Part shown: positions 37,868 to 46,502 of the stretch, piece after piece
Numbering within the stretch: the stretch's first letter is position 1
Layout: each line of letters opens with the position of its first letter
Assembly (NCBI GenBank): GCA_945874105.1
Contig: CAMCFJ010000009.1
Span: 16,592 to 80,591, forward strand
Length of the DNA stretch: 64,000 nucleotides
Source of the DNA: Candidatus Nitrotoga sp. CP45
GTDB lineage: Bacteria; Pseudomonadota; Gammaproteobacteria; Burkholderiales; Gallionellaceae
Reading direction: 5' to 3'
Notes under the pieces: generated by a model
Databases searched by the model: none
What the model saw: only the letters and a program-made list of their open reading frames with translations
What the model was told of the DNA's origin: nothing
Program-made: the position numbers and the translations under genes

Positions 37868-38832
37868 CGTTGAAAAAATTCACTTTTCGATTACAGATCA
37901 TTGCAATTGCAGTCATTGCCGCAGCGCTAGTGGCAGGCTGTTCTTCCGGCGGGGCTCACGCGCCCGTAGTGGAACGTGGGGTAGAGCGCGAAATGGATAG
38001 CGGAGCCAAGTTGAAAAAACCGGCTGCATCGGTAGTTGCACCAGCCATGAAAGCTGTGCCACGCGATAAAGAGGAGCGTCCGCAGATTTACGTAGTACAA
38101 AAAGGCGATACTTTGTATAGCATAGCCTTTAACTATGGTCTGGATTATCGCGAAATTGCCGAACTGAATAGCATTCAAAATCATGGCATGATCCAGATAG
38201 GCAAGGAGTTGCGTTTGCCCGCTGCCAGCACTTCGGTCGTGGCTAAAACTTCGGTTGAAAGCAAGCCTCTGGAAGTTCCTGTCAAAAGTCAGCCTAAGGT
38301 GGCTCAGCTGCCATATACCGAGCAGGCTGTGGCACAGATTGAAAAAATGCAGGAAGGCTTGCAAAAACCTGAAGTGATGGCGGTGGCAAAAGTTCAGGCC
38401 AAGTCTGAAATCAGAGCCGAGGCCAGGATCGATAGTGATGCCGATGGCGATGGCAGTACGTTGGAGTGGAGTATGCCAACGTCCGGAAAGTTAATAAGCG
38501 AATTTTCTGAAACTGCCAACCGCAAGGGAATCGATATTGCCGGTAAACTGGGCCAAGCCATAGTTGCCACTTCGGCGGGCAAGGTAGTCTATAGCGGCAA
38601 TGGCCTGCGCGGATATGGCAAGCTAATCATCATCAAGCATAACAAGACTTATCTCAGCGCTTACGCCCATAACGACCAGCTGCTGGTAAAGGAAGGGCAG
38701 ATCGTAAGCAAAGGGCAGAAGATCGCAGAGATGGGCAACACTGATACAGATCAGGTTCGTCTGCACTTCGAGATACGCCGCTTTGGCAAGCCAGTTGATC
38801 CTGCCAAATTCCTGCCACTCGTAAAGTTTTGA
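37864..38832 (+). CDS. nlpD: Lipoprotein NlpD (LysM and degenerate M23 domain)
   Basis: Outer-membrane lipoprotein that activates the cell-division amidase AmiC. The signal peptide ends in the lipobox LVAGC (Cys near residue 26). One LysM peptidoglycan-binding domain spans about residues 78-122 (YVVQKGDTLYSIAFNYGL). The C-terminal LytM/M23 domain lacks the first zinc ligand (KGIDIAG in place of an H-x3-D motif) and keeps only LHFE, the degenerate state typical of NlpD. In many proteobacteria rpoS comes next; here a radical SAM gene does. Confidence 0.93.
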   Translation: MTLKKFTFRLQIIAIAVIAAALVAGCSSGGAHAPVVERGVEREMDSGAKLKKPAASVVAPAMKAVPRDKEERPQIYVVQKGDTLYSIAFNYGLDYREIAELNSIQNHGMIQIGKELRLPAASTSVVAKTSVESKPLEVPVKSQPKVAQLPYTEQAVAQIEKMQEGLQKPEVMAVAKVQAKSEIRAEARIDSDADGDGSTLEWSMPTSGKLISEFSETANRKGIDIAGKLGQAIVATSAGKVVYSGNGLRGYGKLIIIKHNKTYLSAYAHNDQLLVKEGQIVSKGQKIAEMGNTDTDQVRLHFEIRRFGKPVDPAKFLPLVKF

Positions 38833-38844
38833 GCAACACTGGCC

Positions 38845-39699
38845 TTGAGTAATACTGGTCTTGATGTAACCGACCACAGTCGCGACAGCGCGGGATTGCG
38901 CTATGTCTATCCGGTGGTGTCGCGGCGGGCGGGCGGGGTGTCAGTTGGCATCAATCTCAATACCGATAATGCCTGCAATTGGCGCTGCATATATTGTCAG
39001 GTGCCGGAGCTCAAGCGCGGCACAGCTCCACCGGTTGATCTGGTGTTGCTGGAGCAGGAGTTGCGTGGTTTTTTTCATGAGTTGCTGCACGGTGATTTCA
39101 TGCAGCGCCGCGTGCCGGAAGGGGCGCGCCGCATTAACGATATTGCGTTGTCAGGCAATGGTGAACCGACCAGCGCCAAAGAGTTTGAGCAAGTTATTAC
39201 GCTCATCGGCAAGCTGCGACAAGAGCTGGCGCTGCCCGCCCATATCAAACTGGTTCTCATCACCAATGGCAGCCTAATGCACCGCAAAAACGTGCAGCAA
39301 GGCCTGCGCAAGATGGCTCAACTTAATGGTGAAGTGTGGTTCAAGGTTGACCGTGCCAGCAAGGCGGGCATGCAACGAATCAACAACAACCGCACAAGTC
39401 TGGTTAAGGTACGCGAAAACTTTGCCACCTCCATCGCGTTGTGCCCGACTTGGCTGCAAACCTGCTGGTTCATGATGGAAGGCGAGCCGCCGGGCAAGCA
39501 GGACGAGGACGATTATCTGAATTTTCTGGCTACATTGCTGCATGACAATATCAAACCTGAAGGTGTGTTGCTTTACAGCCTGGCACGCCCCACGTTACAG
39601 CCGGAAGCGCCGAAACTGGCTACGCTGTCAGAGCAACAATTGGAAGCGTTCGCTACGCGCATTCGAGCATTAGGAGTAGAAACGAAGGTGGCAACTTGA
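38845..39699 (+). CDS. Radical SAM protein of unknown substrate
   Basis: 284 residues. The 4Fe-4S cluster motif is CNWRCIYC, the CxxxCxxC pattern, at about residues 44-51. GNGEPTSAKEFEQVI matches the second SAM-binding motif of the family. No auxiliary cluster domain is visible. No good ATG exists near the start; TTG 38845 (MSNTGLDV) is the best guess and lies just after nlpD, beside a 16-bp tandem duplication. It may be cotranscribed with nlpD. Members resembling it are widespread, but I cannot name the reaction. Confidence 0.8.
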   Translation: MSNTGLDVTDHSRDSAGLRYVYPVVSRRAGGVSVGINLNTDNACNWRCIYCQVPELKRGTAPPVDLVLLEQELRGFFHELLHGDFMQRRVPEGARRINDIALSGNGEPTSAKEFEQVITLIGKLRQELALPAHIKLVLITNGSLMHRKNVQQGLRKMAQLNGEVWFKVDRASKAGMQRINNNRTSLVKVRENFATSIALCPTWLQTCWFMMEGEPPGKQDEDDYLNFLATLLHDNIKPEGVLLYSLARPTLQPEAPKLATLSEQQLEAFATRIRALGVETKVAT

Positions 39700-39868
39700 G
39701 TTGGGAAAAACGGTTTCCAAGCGTGCAAGCTTTTTTCGATTCTGAAAACTGTTCTGTTACATATCATATTTTTGAAAAAATAAATCCGCTGCAATTAACC
39801 GCGCACTTGGAGAATGGCTTGCCTGCCTTTAGGTATAATCCGCGCCTCATTTATTTCTTGAACTCTCC

Positions 39869-40648
39869 ATGAGCATTTTGGTCTGGATTATTACCACCTG
39901 CATTGTAGGTGGCACGTTGAGCGTAGTTTGCGCAGCAATATTTGCGCTCAATAACCGTACACAGCATTACCTTGGTGGCATGGTGAGCTATGCAATTGGT
40001 GCGTTGCTTGGAGCAGTATTTCTCAATATTTTGCCCGAGGCAATAAAACTAACCCCTAATGTAGCTATTTTGAGCGGTACGGTGTTGTTTGGCATCCTGC
40101 TGTTTTTCATTCTGGAAAAACTGGTGTTGTGGAGGCATTGCCACCATGAGCATTGCGAAGCACATTTAGCAATGGATGCAGAGCATGGGAACGACCATGG
40201 TCGCAGTGGCATGATGATTATCATCGGTGACACTTTCCATAACTTTGTGGATGGCATCATCATAGCAGCGGCTTTTCTGACTGACGTGCATCTGGGCCTC
40301 GTCACGGCTTTGGCCATCATCGCACACGAGATTCCGCAGGAAGTGGGCGATTTCGCGATCCTGCTGCATTCTGGTTATAGCAAACTGCGTGCCTTTCAAT
40401 TGAATTTAATATCCAGCTTCGCCTCTGTAGCGGGCGGCATACTTGGATACTTTACCTTGCAGACCATGCAGTCATGGATACCATCGTTGCTGGCGCTGGC
40501 AGCTGCGAGCATGATTTATGTTGCGGTGGCAGATCTGATACCCGGCTTGCACAAGCGCGCGCAGTTACGCGATACCGTGCAGCAAGTGGTGCTGATTGTA
40601 TCGGGCGTAGGAACAGTGTGGTTGATGAGCGTGTTAATGGTGGAGTAA
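39869..40648 (+). CDS. ZIP family metal transporter
   Basis: Inner-membrane divalent-metal transporter of 259 residues with about eight helices. A histidine-rich loop lies between helices 3 and 4 (HCHHEHCEAH...EHGNDHG, residues about 90-112). The metal site is in helix 4 (DTFHNFVDGI) and helix 5 (AHEIPQEVGDFAIL), the two ZIP signatures. Likely substrates are Zn2+ or Fe2+; direction is usually inward. A TATAAT at 39834-39839 lies 30 bp before the ATG. Confidence 0.92.
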   Translation: MSILVWIITTCIVGGTLSVVCAAIFALNNRTQHYLGGMVSYAIGALLGAVFLNILPEAIKLTPNVAILSGTVLFGILLFFILEKLVLWRHCHHEHCEAHLAMDAEHGNDHGRSGMMIIIGDTFHNFVDGIIIAAAFLTDVHLGLVTALAIIAHEIPQEVGDFAILLHSGYSKLRAFQLNLISSFASVAGGILGYFTLQTMQSWIPSLLALAAASMIYVAVADLIPGLHKRAQLRDTVQQVVLIVSGVGTVWLMSVLMVE

Positions 40649-40762
40649 AAAACGTTTCCTCCTGCACTATCCTATACCGCTCTTTGAGCAACTATTGAGG
40701 GCGCAGCAAAGATAAAGATGGCTGCAAAAAAATATGTTCAATCCAATATACAAAGTTAAAAC

Positions 40763-42085
40763 ATGAGCAAACAGAACACAGCGCCACGCGTCGGCTTCGT
40801 ATCTCTCGGTTGTCCTAAGGCGACGGTGGATTCCGAGCATATCCTTACGCGCTTGCGCGCTGAGGGTTACATTATTTCTCCCAACTATGCGGATTCCGAT
40901 CTGGTGGTAGTCAACACGTGCGGTTTCATCGACAGTGCGGTGGCAGAATCGCTTGAATCAATCGGCGAGGCACTGGCCGAGAATGGAAAAGTTATTGTTA
41001 CCGGCTGCCTGGGTGCCAAGGGCAATGTGGTGAAAGAAGCGCATCCAAAAGTATTGGCAGTCACTGGTCCGCATGCGACAGATGAGGTGATGGAAGCCAT
41101 ACATGCCCATTTACCCAAGCTGCATGATCCATACAGCGATCTGGTCCCGCCGCAAGGCATACGGCTGACACCCAGGCATTATGCTTATGTGAAAATTTCC
41201 GAGGGCTGTAACCATCGCTGCACCTTTTGCATCATCCCCAGCATGCGCGGCGACTTGGTGAGCCGTCCGGTGGGTGACGTTATGCAGGAAGCGCAGAATC
41301 TGGTGAACGCGGGCGTTAAAGAATTGCTGGTGATCTCGCAAGACACCAGCGCCTATGGCGTGGACATAAAATACCGCACGGGTTTCTGGGGCGGTCGACC
41401 GATCAAGACGCGTATGACCGAGCTAGTGCAGGCGATGGGGGAGTTGGGCGTATGGGTGCGATTACATTACGTTTACCCTTATCCACATGTAGATGAAGTC
41501 ATCCCGCTAATGGCGCAGGGAAAAATTCTGCCTTATCTGGATATTCCTTTTCAGCACGCCAATGCGCGCATTCTTAAACTAATGAAACGTCCCGCCAGCA
41601 GTGAGAACGTGCTTACGCGCATTCAGCAATGGCGAAAAATTTGTCCGGATATCACTTTACGCAGCACGTTTATCGTCGGATTCCCCGGCGAAACAGAAGA
41701 AGAATTTGAAGAGCTGCTCGATTTTCTCGAAATGGCTCAACTGGATCGCGTTGGCGCATTTATGTATTCGCCGGTGGAAGGTGCTGTAGCCAATAATTTA
41801 CCGGATCACATCCCGCTTGAAGTCCAGCAAGAACGTTTGGGACGTTTGATGCAATTGCAGGAAGAGATCAGTGGCGAACGCCTCGCATGTAAGATAGGCA
41901 AGACCATGCAGGTGTTGGTGGATGAAGTGGACGAGGAGGGCGCAATTGCACGTAGTTCAGCTGATGCACCAGAAATCGATGGTCTGGTTTACATCGGCAA
42001 CGGCCAGACATTAAATGTAGGTGATTTTGTGAGTGTCCGAATAATTGATTCTGATGAACACGATTTGTGGGCGGAAACGGTTTAA
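40763..42085 (+). CDS. rimO: Ribosomal protein S12 methylthiotransferase RimO
   Basis: Radical SAM enzyme that methylthiolates Asp89 of ribosomal protein S12. The N-terminal UPF0004 domain has its cluster cysteines ([34 protein letters not shown]). The radical SAM cluster is [17 protein letters not shown]-terminal TRAM domain (residues about 370-440) binds the substrate. SLGCPKA and CGFIDSA mark RimO rather than MiaB. At 440 residues it is full length. Confidence 0.96.
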   Translation: MSKQNTAPRVGFVSLGCPKATVDSEHILTRLRAEGYIISPNYADSDLVVVNTCGFIDSAVAESLESIGEALAENGKVIVTGCLGAKGNVVKEAHPKVLAVTGPHATDEVMEAIHAHLPKLHDPYSDLVPPQGIRLTPRHYAYVKISEGCNHRCTFCIIPSMRGDLVSRPVGDVMQEAQNLVNAGVKELLVISQDTSAYGVDIKYRTGFWGGRPIKTRMTELVQAMGELGVWVRLHYVYPYPHVDEVIPLMAQGKILPYLDIPFQHANARILKLMKRPASSENVLTRIQQWRKICPDITLRSTFIVGFPGETEEEFEELLDFLEMAQLDRVGAFMYSPVEGAVANNLPDHIPLEVQQERLGRLMQLQEEISGERLACKIGKTMQVLVDEVDEEGAIARSSADAPEIDGLVYIGNGQTLNVGDFVSVRIIDSDEHDLWAETV

Positions 42086-42279
42086 CCAGTCAGCTACGCT
42101 TACAGCGAGTAAAAAAATGTTCGGGTTTGAATAACTGGAGTCCCGTTTTGTATCAGCGGATTAAAGTTCGAAGTGCAACAACCTGTGGTTGCTTGGTGTA
42201 ACGTAATTCCGAAAGTCGAATTCTCAGATTTCCTGGACCACCGCAGTTTACAATCCGCTGTTTGCGGCGTGGCGCTTTA

Positions 42280-43467
42280 TTACACTAGCAAGTTAAGAAT
42301 TCTATTCCTTGATTTTTGATAGGCGTATTTAAGTTTTATCCAGTATTTTCCAGGTATCAATGGCTTAAATTCTTTAATCACCTTTGTTTTAATTTTTCTG
42401 ATAATGAGATACAAAACAATTGCATGATGATCTTTATTTGGAATGTACTTCCAAACGCAATAACGATTGATTACGAGCTCCCATAATTTAATTCTTGAAA
42501 AATATGGCAAGAGAATTTCATCAGGATATGCGTGATTAATCGGATAAGGATGCTGTAATGTATGGCCATTCGAAAAAAACTTTCTAATTTGAACGGCTGG
42601 GTCATCCCCGAAGAATTTTGAGAAATCTACCCAAGCGGTTGGCCTCATATCTGCTTCCAAAAAATATATTTTTTGATCGTGATCCGATTGGATACAACCA
42701 ACATTTACAAAGCCATTTGCGCCAAGCGCCTTTCCTAACAAGTCTAACTCATCAAAAATCTCTTTTTGTAGATGTCCTATTTGTACATACGTTCTTAGTG
42801 CAGATGCGCCAAATTTACCATTGATTCTTTCTATCCTCGAATAGCTAAAGTGTATCAACTTGGCATTCTGATAAAAGCCACTTAAATCCAACCCAATACC
42901 TTGAATTTTTTTCTGTAACAGCACAGGATATGTCTGCAATTTATTCAATAAAACTTCAACATCGCCATTGCTCGAGCATTCAAATACGCCGAAACCGCCA
43001 CCCGAGGAATCAACCTTGACGAAAACTGGATATCCTAAAGATTCAGCGGATGGTTTTAATTCTGATTTATCGTTTGCAATGCGAAATTCAGGCGTGTTAA
43101 TTCCGAACCCTTGAAATACCTTTGAAAGCCCAATTTTGGAATAAATGTGATCAAGATTTTTTATTGTCTGAATGGGTAGCAACTCTGATTTTTCTTCAGC
43201 TGACAAATCCGAATTCAAGATTTTTTGTAATGTGTTGTCGTCTCCAATAACAATTAACGAGTAATTATTTTTGAGATTTTCAGAAGCAACTCTAGCGATG
43301 TCATCAGAATTAGCTACAAATTCAAAACTTCTTATAGCTGGATGTTTTTTAAAAATATAGCTATTCGTTATGACGTCCACAGCAAAACCTGCCCTACTCA
43401 ATAAAGTTGGCACCGCCATCATTAATTCAACATTTTCGCCCACTAGCAAGGCTTGCAAATTTTGCAT
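42280..43467 (-). CDS. ATP-grasp domain protein, AT-rich orphan
   Basis: 395 residues. The N-terminal 100 residues form a Rossmann-like pre-ATP-grasp domain (QALLVGENVELMMAVPTLLSRAGFAVDVI). The ATP-grasp fold follows, with GYPVFVKVDSSGGGFGVF near residue 150 and the metal-binding end (YFLEADMRPTAWVDF) near 270. The last 90 residues are basic. Such enzymes join a carboxylate to an amine or similar; the substrate cannot be told. It is far more AT-rich than its neighbours, lacks a clear ribosome-binding site and has no partner gene, all signs of transfer. Confidence 0.8.
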   Translation of the reverse strand: MQNLQALLVGENVELMMAVPTLLSRAGFAVDVITNSYIFKKHPAIRSFEFVANSDDIARVASENLKNNYSLIVIGDDNTLQKILNSDLSAEEKSELLPIQTIKNLDHIYSKIGLSKVFQGFGINTPEFRIANDKSELKPSAESLGYPVFVKVDSSGGGFGVFECSSNGDVEVLLNKLQTYPVLLQKKIQGIGLDLSGFYQNAKLIHFSYSRIERINGKFGASALRTYVQIGHLQKEIFDELDLLGKALGANGFVNVGCIQSDHDQKIYFLEADMRPTAWVDFSKFFGDDPAVQIRKFFSNGHTLQHPYPINHAYPDEILLPYFSRIKLWELVINRYCVWKYIPNKDHHAIVLYLIIRKIKTKVIKEFKPLIPGKYWIKLKYAYQKSRNRILNLLV

Positions 43468-43559
43468 TTTTTTTGTTTTTGATTTCTAAAAATGTAAAGG
43501 TAAACTATACATCACCTCAGAGAATGCAAGTTTTTAATGTACGGAAAGCTGTGTAACTA

Positions 43560-43778
43560 ATGTGTATTCGCGGTCCACCAGACTCAGAATGCTCTGAAAT
43601 TGATTATACGGTTGCTGGGATGCAAAGGATATTTGATAGCGATCTACTCCATGATCATAGGTATGCTGTAAACCGGTTATCAAAGGGATGTGGAATTGAG
43701 GCGCGTGGCTTTGGAAGCTTTACTCTGAATGACAATCCGCCACTGCAGGTAATCGGTACTAACAAGTGGGGAAGCTAA
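43560..43778 (+). pseudogene. Decayed IHF/HU-like gene fragment
   Basis: 72-codon ORF. Its second half (GCGIEARGFGSFTLNDNPPL) lines up with the conserved GDRIEIRGFGSF block and DNA-binding arm start of integration host factor beta, and an earlier DYTVAGMQRIFDSDL recalls the preceding helix. The family start, the rest of the arm and the C-terminal helix are missing. It is either a remnant beside the AT-rich ATP-grasp gene or, less likely, a miniature protein. Confidence 0.5.
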
Positions 43779-43859
43779 AATGTCGTCAGACGCAGCCGAC
43801 CTTGATTCATCGTACAAGCGTTCTCTGACTCATTGGGTATCCGTTGTTATATATTAATC

Positions 43860-43890
43860 AAACCCGGCGGCCTGACAGGTTGCCGGGTTT
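43860..43890. terminator. Hairpin, possible bidirectional terminator
   Basis: AAACCCGGC and GCCGGGTTT, a perfect 9-bp stem around a GC-rich loop. No long T run follows on the plus strand. Confidence 0.45.
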
Positions 43891-43975
43891 GTGGAAGGCT
43901 ATCACCTCCCAGTCAATCGACTGACCACCACGTCAGCCAAGTTGCGCCCGCACGCAACGCGCCATGCTTACGCAC

Positions 43976-44005
43976 CAATAAAAAAGGCGACCATTGGTCG
44001 CCTTT
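43976..44005 (-). terminator. Rho-independent terminator of the parvulin gene
   Basis: Perfect stem AAAGGCGACC/GGTCGCCTTT with a 3-nt loop; on the minus strand it ends in TTTTTTATT. It lies 20 bp after the stop of the parvulin-type isomerase gene. Confidence 0.88.
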
Positions 44006-44025
44006 GTATTTTCACTTAAATCAGT

Positions 44026-44811
44026 TTATTCAATCTTTGCTTTGGCGCGCATGTCAACGATTGCCTTCTGTATGGTTTGCTGTTGCAGGCGTTGCATTAT
44101 GTTCGCTTTCACGTCCCGGTAAGAAGGGAACTTGAAATCACGCACATCGTCTTGCTTAATCAGATGCCAGCCAGCATCAGATTTCACCGGTGCACTCACA
44201 CCACCTTTTTTCAGATTTACCAGCGCGTCAGCAAACGTCTGCATGAAATTGCCTGGCAGAGCCCAACCCAGAGAACCACCCTTGTCGCGCGAACCCTGGT
44301 CCAAAGAGTGTTTTTTTGCCATATCTTCAAACTTGGCTCCCTTTTTTAGTTGAGCAGCAATAGATTTCGCTTCACTTTCATCTTTTACCAAAATGTGACG
44401 CGCATTGTATTCCTTGCTGCCAGTGGTTTGTTTGACGTTTTCATATTCCTGCTTGATTGCATCTTCGCTAATGGGATGGTTTTTAAGATGATCCTGTAAA
44501 AATGCATTTACCAGCACGGTCTGTTTGGCTAGCTCAAATTGGCTAATGGTTTCAGGTAGTTTATCGACCCCCTGCTTTATCGCTTCTTGCGCCATTATTT
44601 CACGGTTGATTAGTTCATCTTTAATGGCAAGACGCATCTCCGGGGAATCCATTTTCCCTTGCGAAGCGGCAGCCTTGACGTGCATGTTCACGCGTGCTTG
44701 CGGGATGACGACGCCATTCACTACTGCGGCGGGTTTTTCTTGCGCATAAACCTGATTAATTGCAAATGCAGAAAATAGAGCGATAGTGGCAAGTTTTGAA
44801 TATTTCAGCAT
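44026..44811 (-). CDS. Periplasmic parvulin-type peptidyl-prolyl isomerase
   Basis: Folding factor of the PpiC/PrsA/SurA type, 261 residues. The signal peptide (LATIALFSAFAINQVYA) ends near residue 23. A SurA-like N-terminal helical region follows to about residue 130. The parvulin domain is at about 135-230 (ARHILVKDESEAKSIAAQLKKGAKFEDMAKKHSLDQGSRDKGGSLGW...DAGWHLIKQDDVR). It is a single-parvulin form, like PpiD-lite or PrsA proteins, and probably helps outer-membrane or periplasmic proteins fold. It heads a minus-strand group with bolA 36 bp upstream. Confidence 0.92.
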   Translation of the reverse strand: MLKYSKLATIALFSAFAINQVYAQEKPAAVVNGVVIPQARVNMHVKAAASQGKMDSPEMRLAIKDELINREIMAQEAIKQGVDKLPETISQFELAKQTVLVNAFLQDHLKNHPISEDAIKQEYENVKQTTGSKEYNARHILVKDESEAKSIAAQLKKGAKFEDMAKKHSLDQGSRDKGGSLGWALPGNFMQTFADALVNLKKGGVSAPVKSDAGWHLIKQDDVRDFKFPSYRDVKANIMQRLQQQTIQKAIVDMRAKAKIE

Positions 44812-44846
44812 TGTTCAGTCCTCGTTGGAAGTTTAAATAAAAGAAA

Positions 44847-45137
44847 TTATAGTTCTTCTGGTGTATAGGCAGCAATGGCCAGTGCATGAATATCGTGCTT
44901 CATCATGTCTCCCAGCGCGGAATATATCATACGGTGCCGTGTCAGAGTAGGCTTGCTAGCAAACTGTGAGGACACAATCAGGAGCCGATAATGTCCGCCA
45001 CCACCCCGTGCGCCAACGTGTCCTGCATGCTTATGGCTATCATCGGCAATCTCAATTTTTGTGGGTTGGAGCGCCGCAAGAAGGGCATTCATCTGATCTA
45101 TGCGGTTGTTTGCGTGATTGGCTGCGGGATGGTTCAT
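44847..45137 (-). CDS. bolA: BolA family protein
   Basis: 96-residue protein with the BolA/KH-like fold. The signature [25 protein letters not shown] is complete, followed by [29 protein letters not shown]. BolA proteins pair with monothiol glutaredoxins and iron-sulfur clusters and affect cell shape and motility genes. It overlaps the YciI gene stop by 4 bp (ATGA). Together with yciI and yciB this is a conserved betaproteobacterial gene run. Confidence 0.93.
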   Translation of the reverse strand: MNHPAANHANNRIDQMNALLAALQPTKIEIADDSHKHAGHVGARGGGGHYRLLIVSSQFASKPTLTRHRMIYSALGDMMKHDIHALAIAAYTPEEL

Positions 45138-45436
45138 GTTGGAAATACTTTCTTAAACGGTTTGACCAGAATTTGCGCATATATCCCGGCAGCCATATAG
45201 GGGTCAGCCTGTGCCCATACTTCCGCGTCCGTCAACGTAGCGAATTCAGCTACGATCAAGCTGCCGGAAAATCCCGCAGCACCGGGGTCAACAGCATCCA
45301 CAGTGGGGAAAGGGCCAGCCAGAATTAAACGCCCTTCGTTTTGCAATATCTGTAGCCGTGCCATATGAGCGGGTCGTGTCGCCAGACGTTTTGTCAGGCT
45401 GTCAGGTACGTCATGGCCGATAATGGCGTACAGCAT
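45134..45436 (-). CDS. yciI: YciI family protein
   Basis: 100-residue protein of the YciI/YCII fold (ferredoxin-like dimeric alpha-beta barrel). Family features: [24 protein letters not shown] with a conserved His, GRLILAGPF, and [28 protein letters not shown]. The exact reaction is unknown in the family. It abuts yciB directly (the yciB stop is one base from its start) and overlaps bolA, so it lies within an operon. Confidence 0.92.
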   Translation of the reverse strand: MLYAIIGHDVPDSLTKRLATRPAHMARLQILQNEGRLILAGPFPTVDAVDPGAAGFSGSLIVAEFATLTDAEVWAQADPYMAAGIYAQILVKPFKKVFPT

Positions 45437-45982
45437 TTAGTTACTTTCCTTCTCTTCTTCAGGCATGTATTTTGACAGCACCATTGCTTGTAGCAGCACG
45501 AATACTAGCATCATTCCGGTGGCACCGAAGAGTTTGAAATTAACCCATGCATCTGTAGAAAAATTAAATGCAACATATAAATTTACAATGCCGAGCAGGA
45601 CAAAAAACAGACTCCAGCCCAGGTTGACTTGGTTCCATACCTTAGTCGGAAGCGTAAGTTTTTCCTTCAGTAAAGTACGCATCAGGTTCTTTTTTAAAAA
45701 CAGATTAGAACCCAACAATATGGTGGCGAAAACCCAATACAGAATAGTGGGTTTAAATTTGATGAAGGTCTCATCGTGAAGAATGAGTGTCGCGCCACCG
45801 AATACGCCAATGATGGCAAAGCTTACCCATAGCATGGTGTCTACCTTGCCGTGCCGCCATTTAACCCATCCAATTTGGGCAATAGTGGCGGCAATTGCAG
45901 TGCCCGTGGCAACATAAACGTTGAATATCTTGAAAGCGACAAAGAACAGGATAACGGGGAATAGGTCAAATAGTAGTTTCAT
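45437..45982 (-). CDS. yciB: Inner-membrane septation protein YciB
   Basis: 181 residues with about five membrane helices. The N-terminus MKLLFDLFPVILFFVAFK is the family signature, followed by GWVKWRHGKVDTMLWVS and WNQVNLGWSLFFVLLGIVNLYVAF. YciB (also called IspZ/IspA) is linked to intracellular septation and envelope integrity. It starts the yciB-yciI-bolA unit and lies downstream of msrB by 24 bp, so msrB may be in the same transcript. Confidence 0.95.
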   Translation of the reverse strand: MKLLFDLFPVILFFVAFKIFNVYVATGTAIAATIAQIGWVKWRHGKVDTMLWVSFAIIGVFGGATLILHDETFIKFKPTILYWVFATILLGSNLFLKKNLMRTLLKEKLTLPTKVWNQVNLGWSLFFVLLGIVNLYVAFNFSTDAWVNFKLFGATGMMLVFVLLQAMVLSKYMPEEEKESN

Positions 45983-46006
45983 GGCGACAGGTTATGTTGG
46001 GGGAAT

Positions 46007-46402
46007 TTATTCTCGGTCTAGCGTCAGAGCGGCGGAGTTGATGCAGTAGCGTAGTCCAGTCGGTTTCGGGCCATCTTCGAATACATGGCCAAGATGGGCG
46101 TCACAGCGGCTACACAGAACTTCCGCGCGCTCCATGCCATGCCTGTCATCTTTTTTCACGGCAATGCTGTCAGATAGGTGCGGCTGCCAGAAGCTGGGCC
46201 AGCCGCTGCCGGATTCGAATTTCACATTTGAATCGAACAGTGCGTTACCACAGCACACACAGCGATATAGTCCGCTGTCATGGCAATCCCAATAGGTACC
46301 AGTAAACGCGGGTTCAGTGCCGCACTGGCGGCATACTTTGTATTGTTCGGGGGTCAGTTCGTCGCGCCAGATGGCGTCAGGTTTTTGGATTTTTTCGCTC
46401 AT
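46007..46402 (-). CDS. msrB: Peptide-methionine (R)-S-oxide reductase MsrB
   Basis: Reduces methionine-R-sulfoxide in proteins. The catalytic Cys120 is in [11 protein letters not shown]. Zinc-binding CxxC pairs are at Cys48/Cys51 and Cys97/Cys100. [14 protein letters not shown] is the usual substrate-binding segment, and [11 protein letters not shown] is also conserved. At 131 residues it is a cytoplasmic stand-alone MsrB. Confidence 0.96.
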   Translation of the reverse strand: MSEKIQKPDAIWRDELTPEQYKVCRQCGTEPAFTGTYWDCHDSGLYRCVCCGNALFDSNVKFESGSGWPSFWQPHLSDSIAVKKDDRHGMERAEVLCSRCDAHLGHVFEDGPKPTGLRYCINSAALTLDRE

Positions 46403-46502
46403 TAGGCAATCTTAAAAACAGGGGTAATCGGCAAATACTTGCCCAATTTGAGTGCAAGGGAAGCTGGAAGGGTTGAAATTGGGATAACGGAATGACGGTA
46501 AC

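Noticed and set aside
42086-42279. Possible IS end between rimO and the ATP-grasp gene
   Set aside because: No inverted ends or target duplication could be found by eye.
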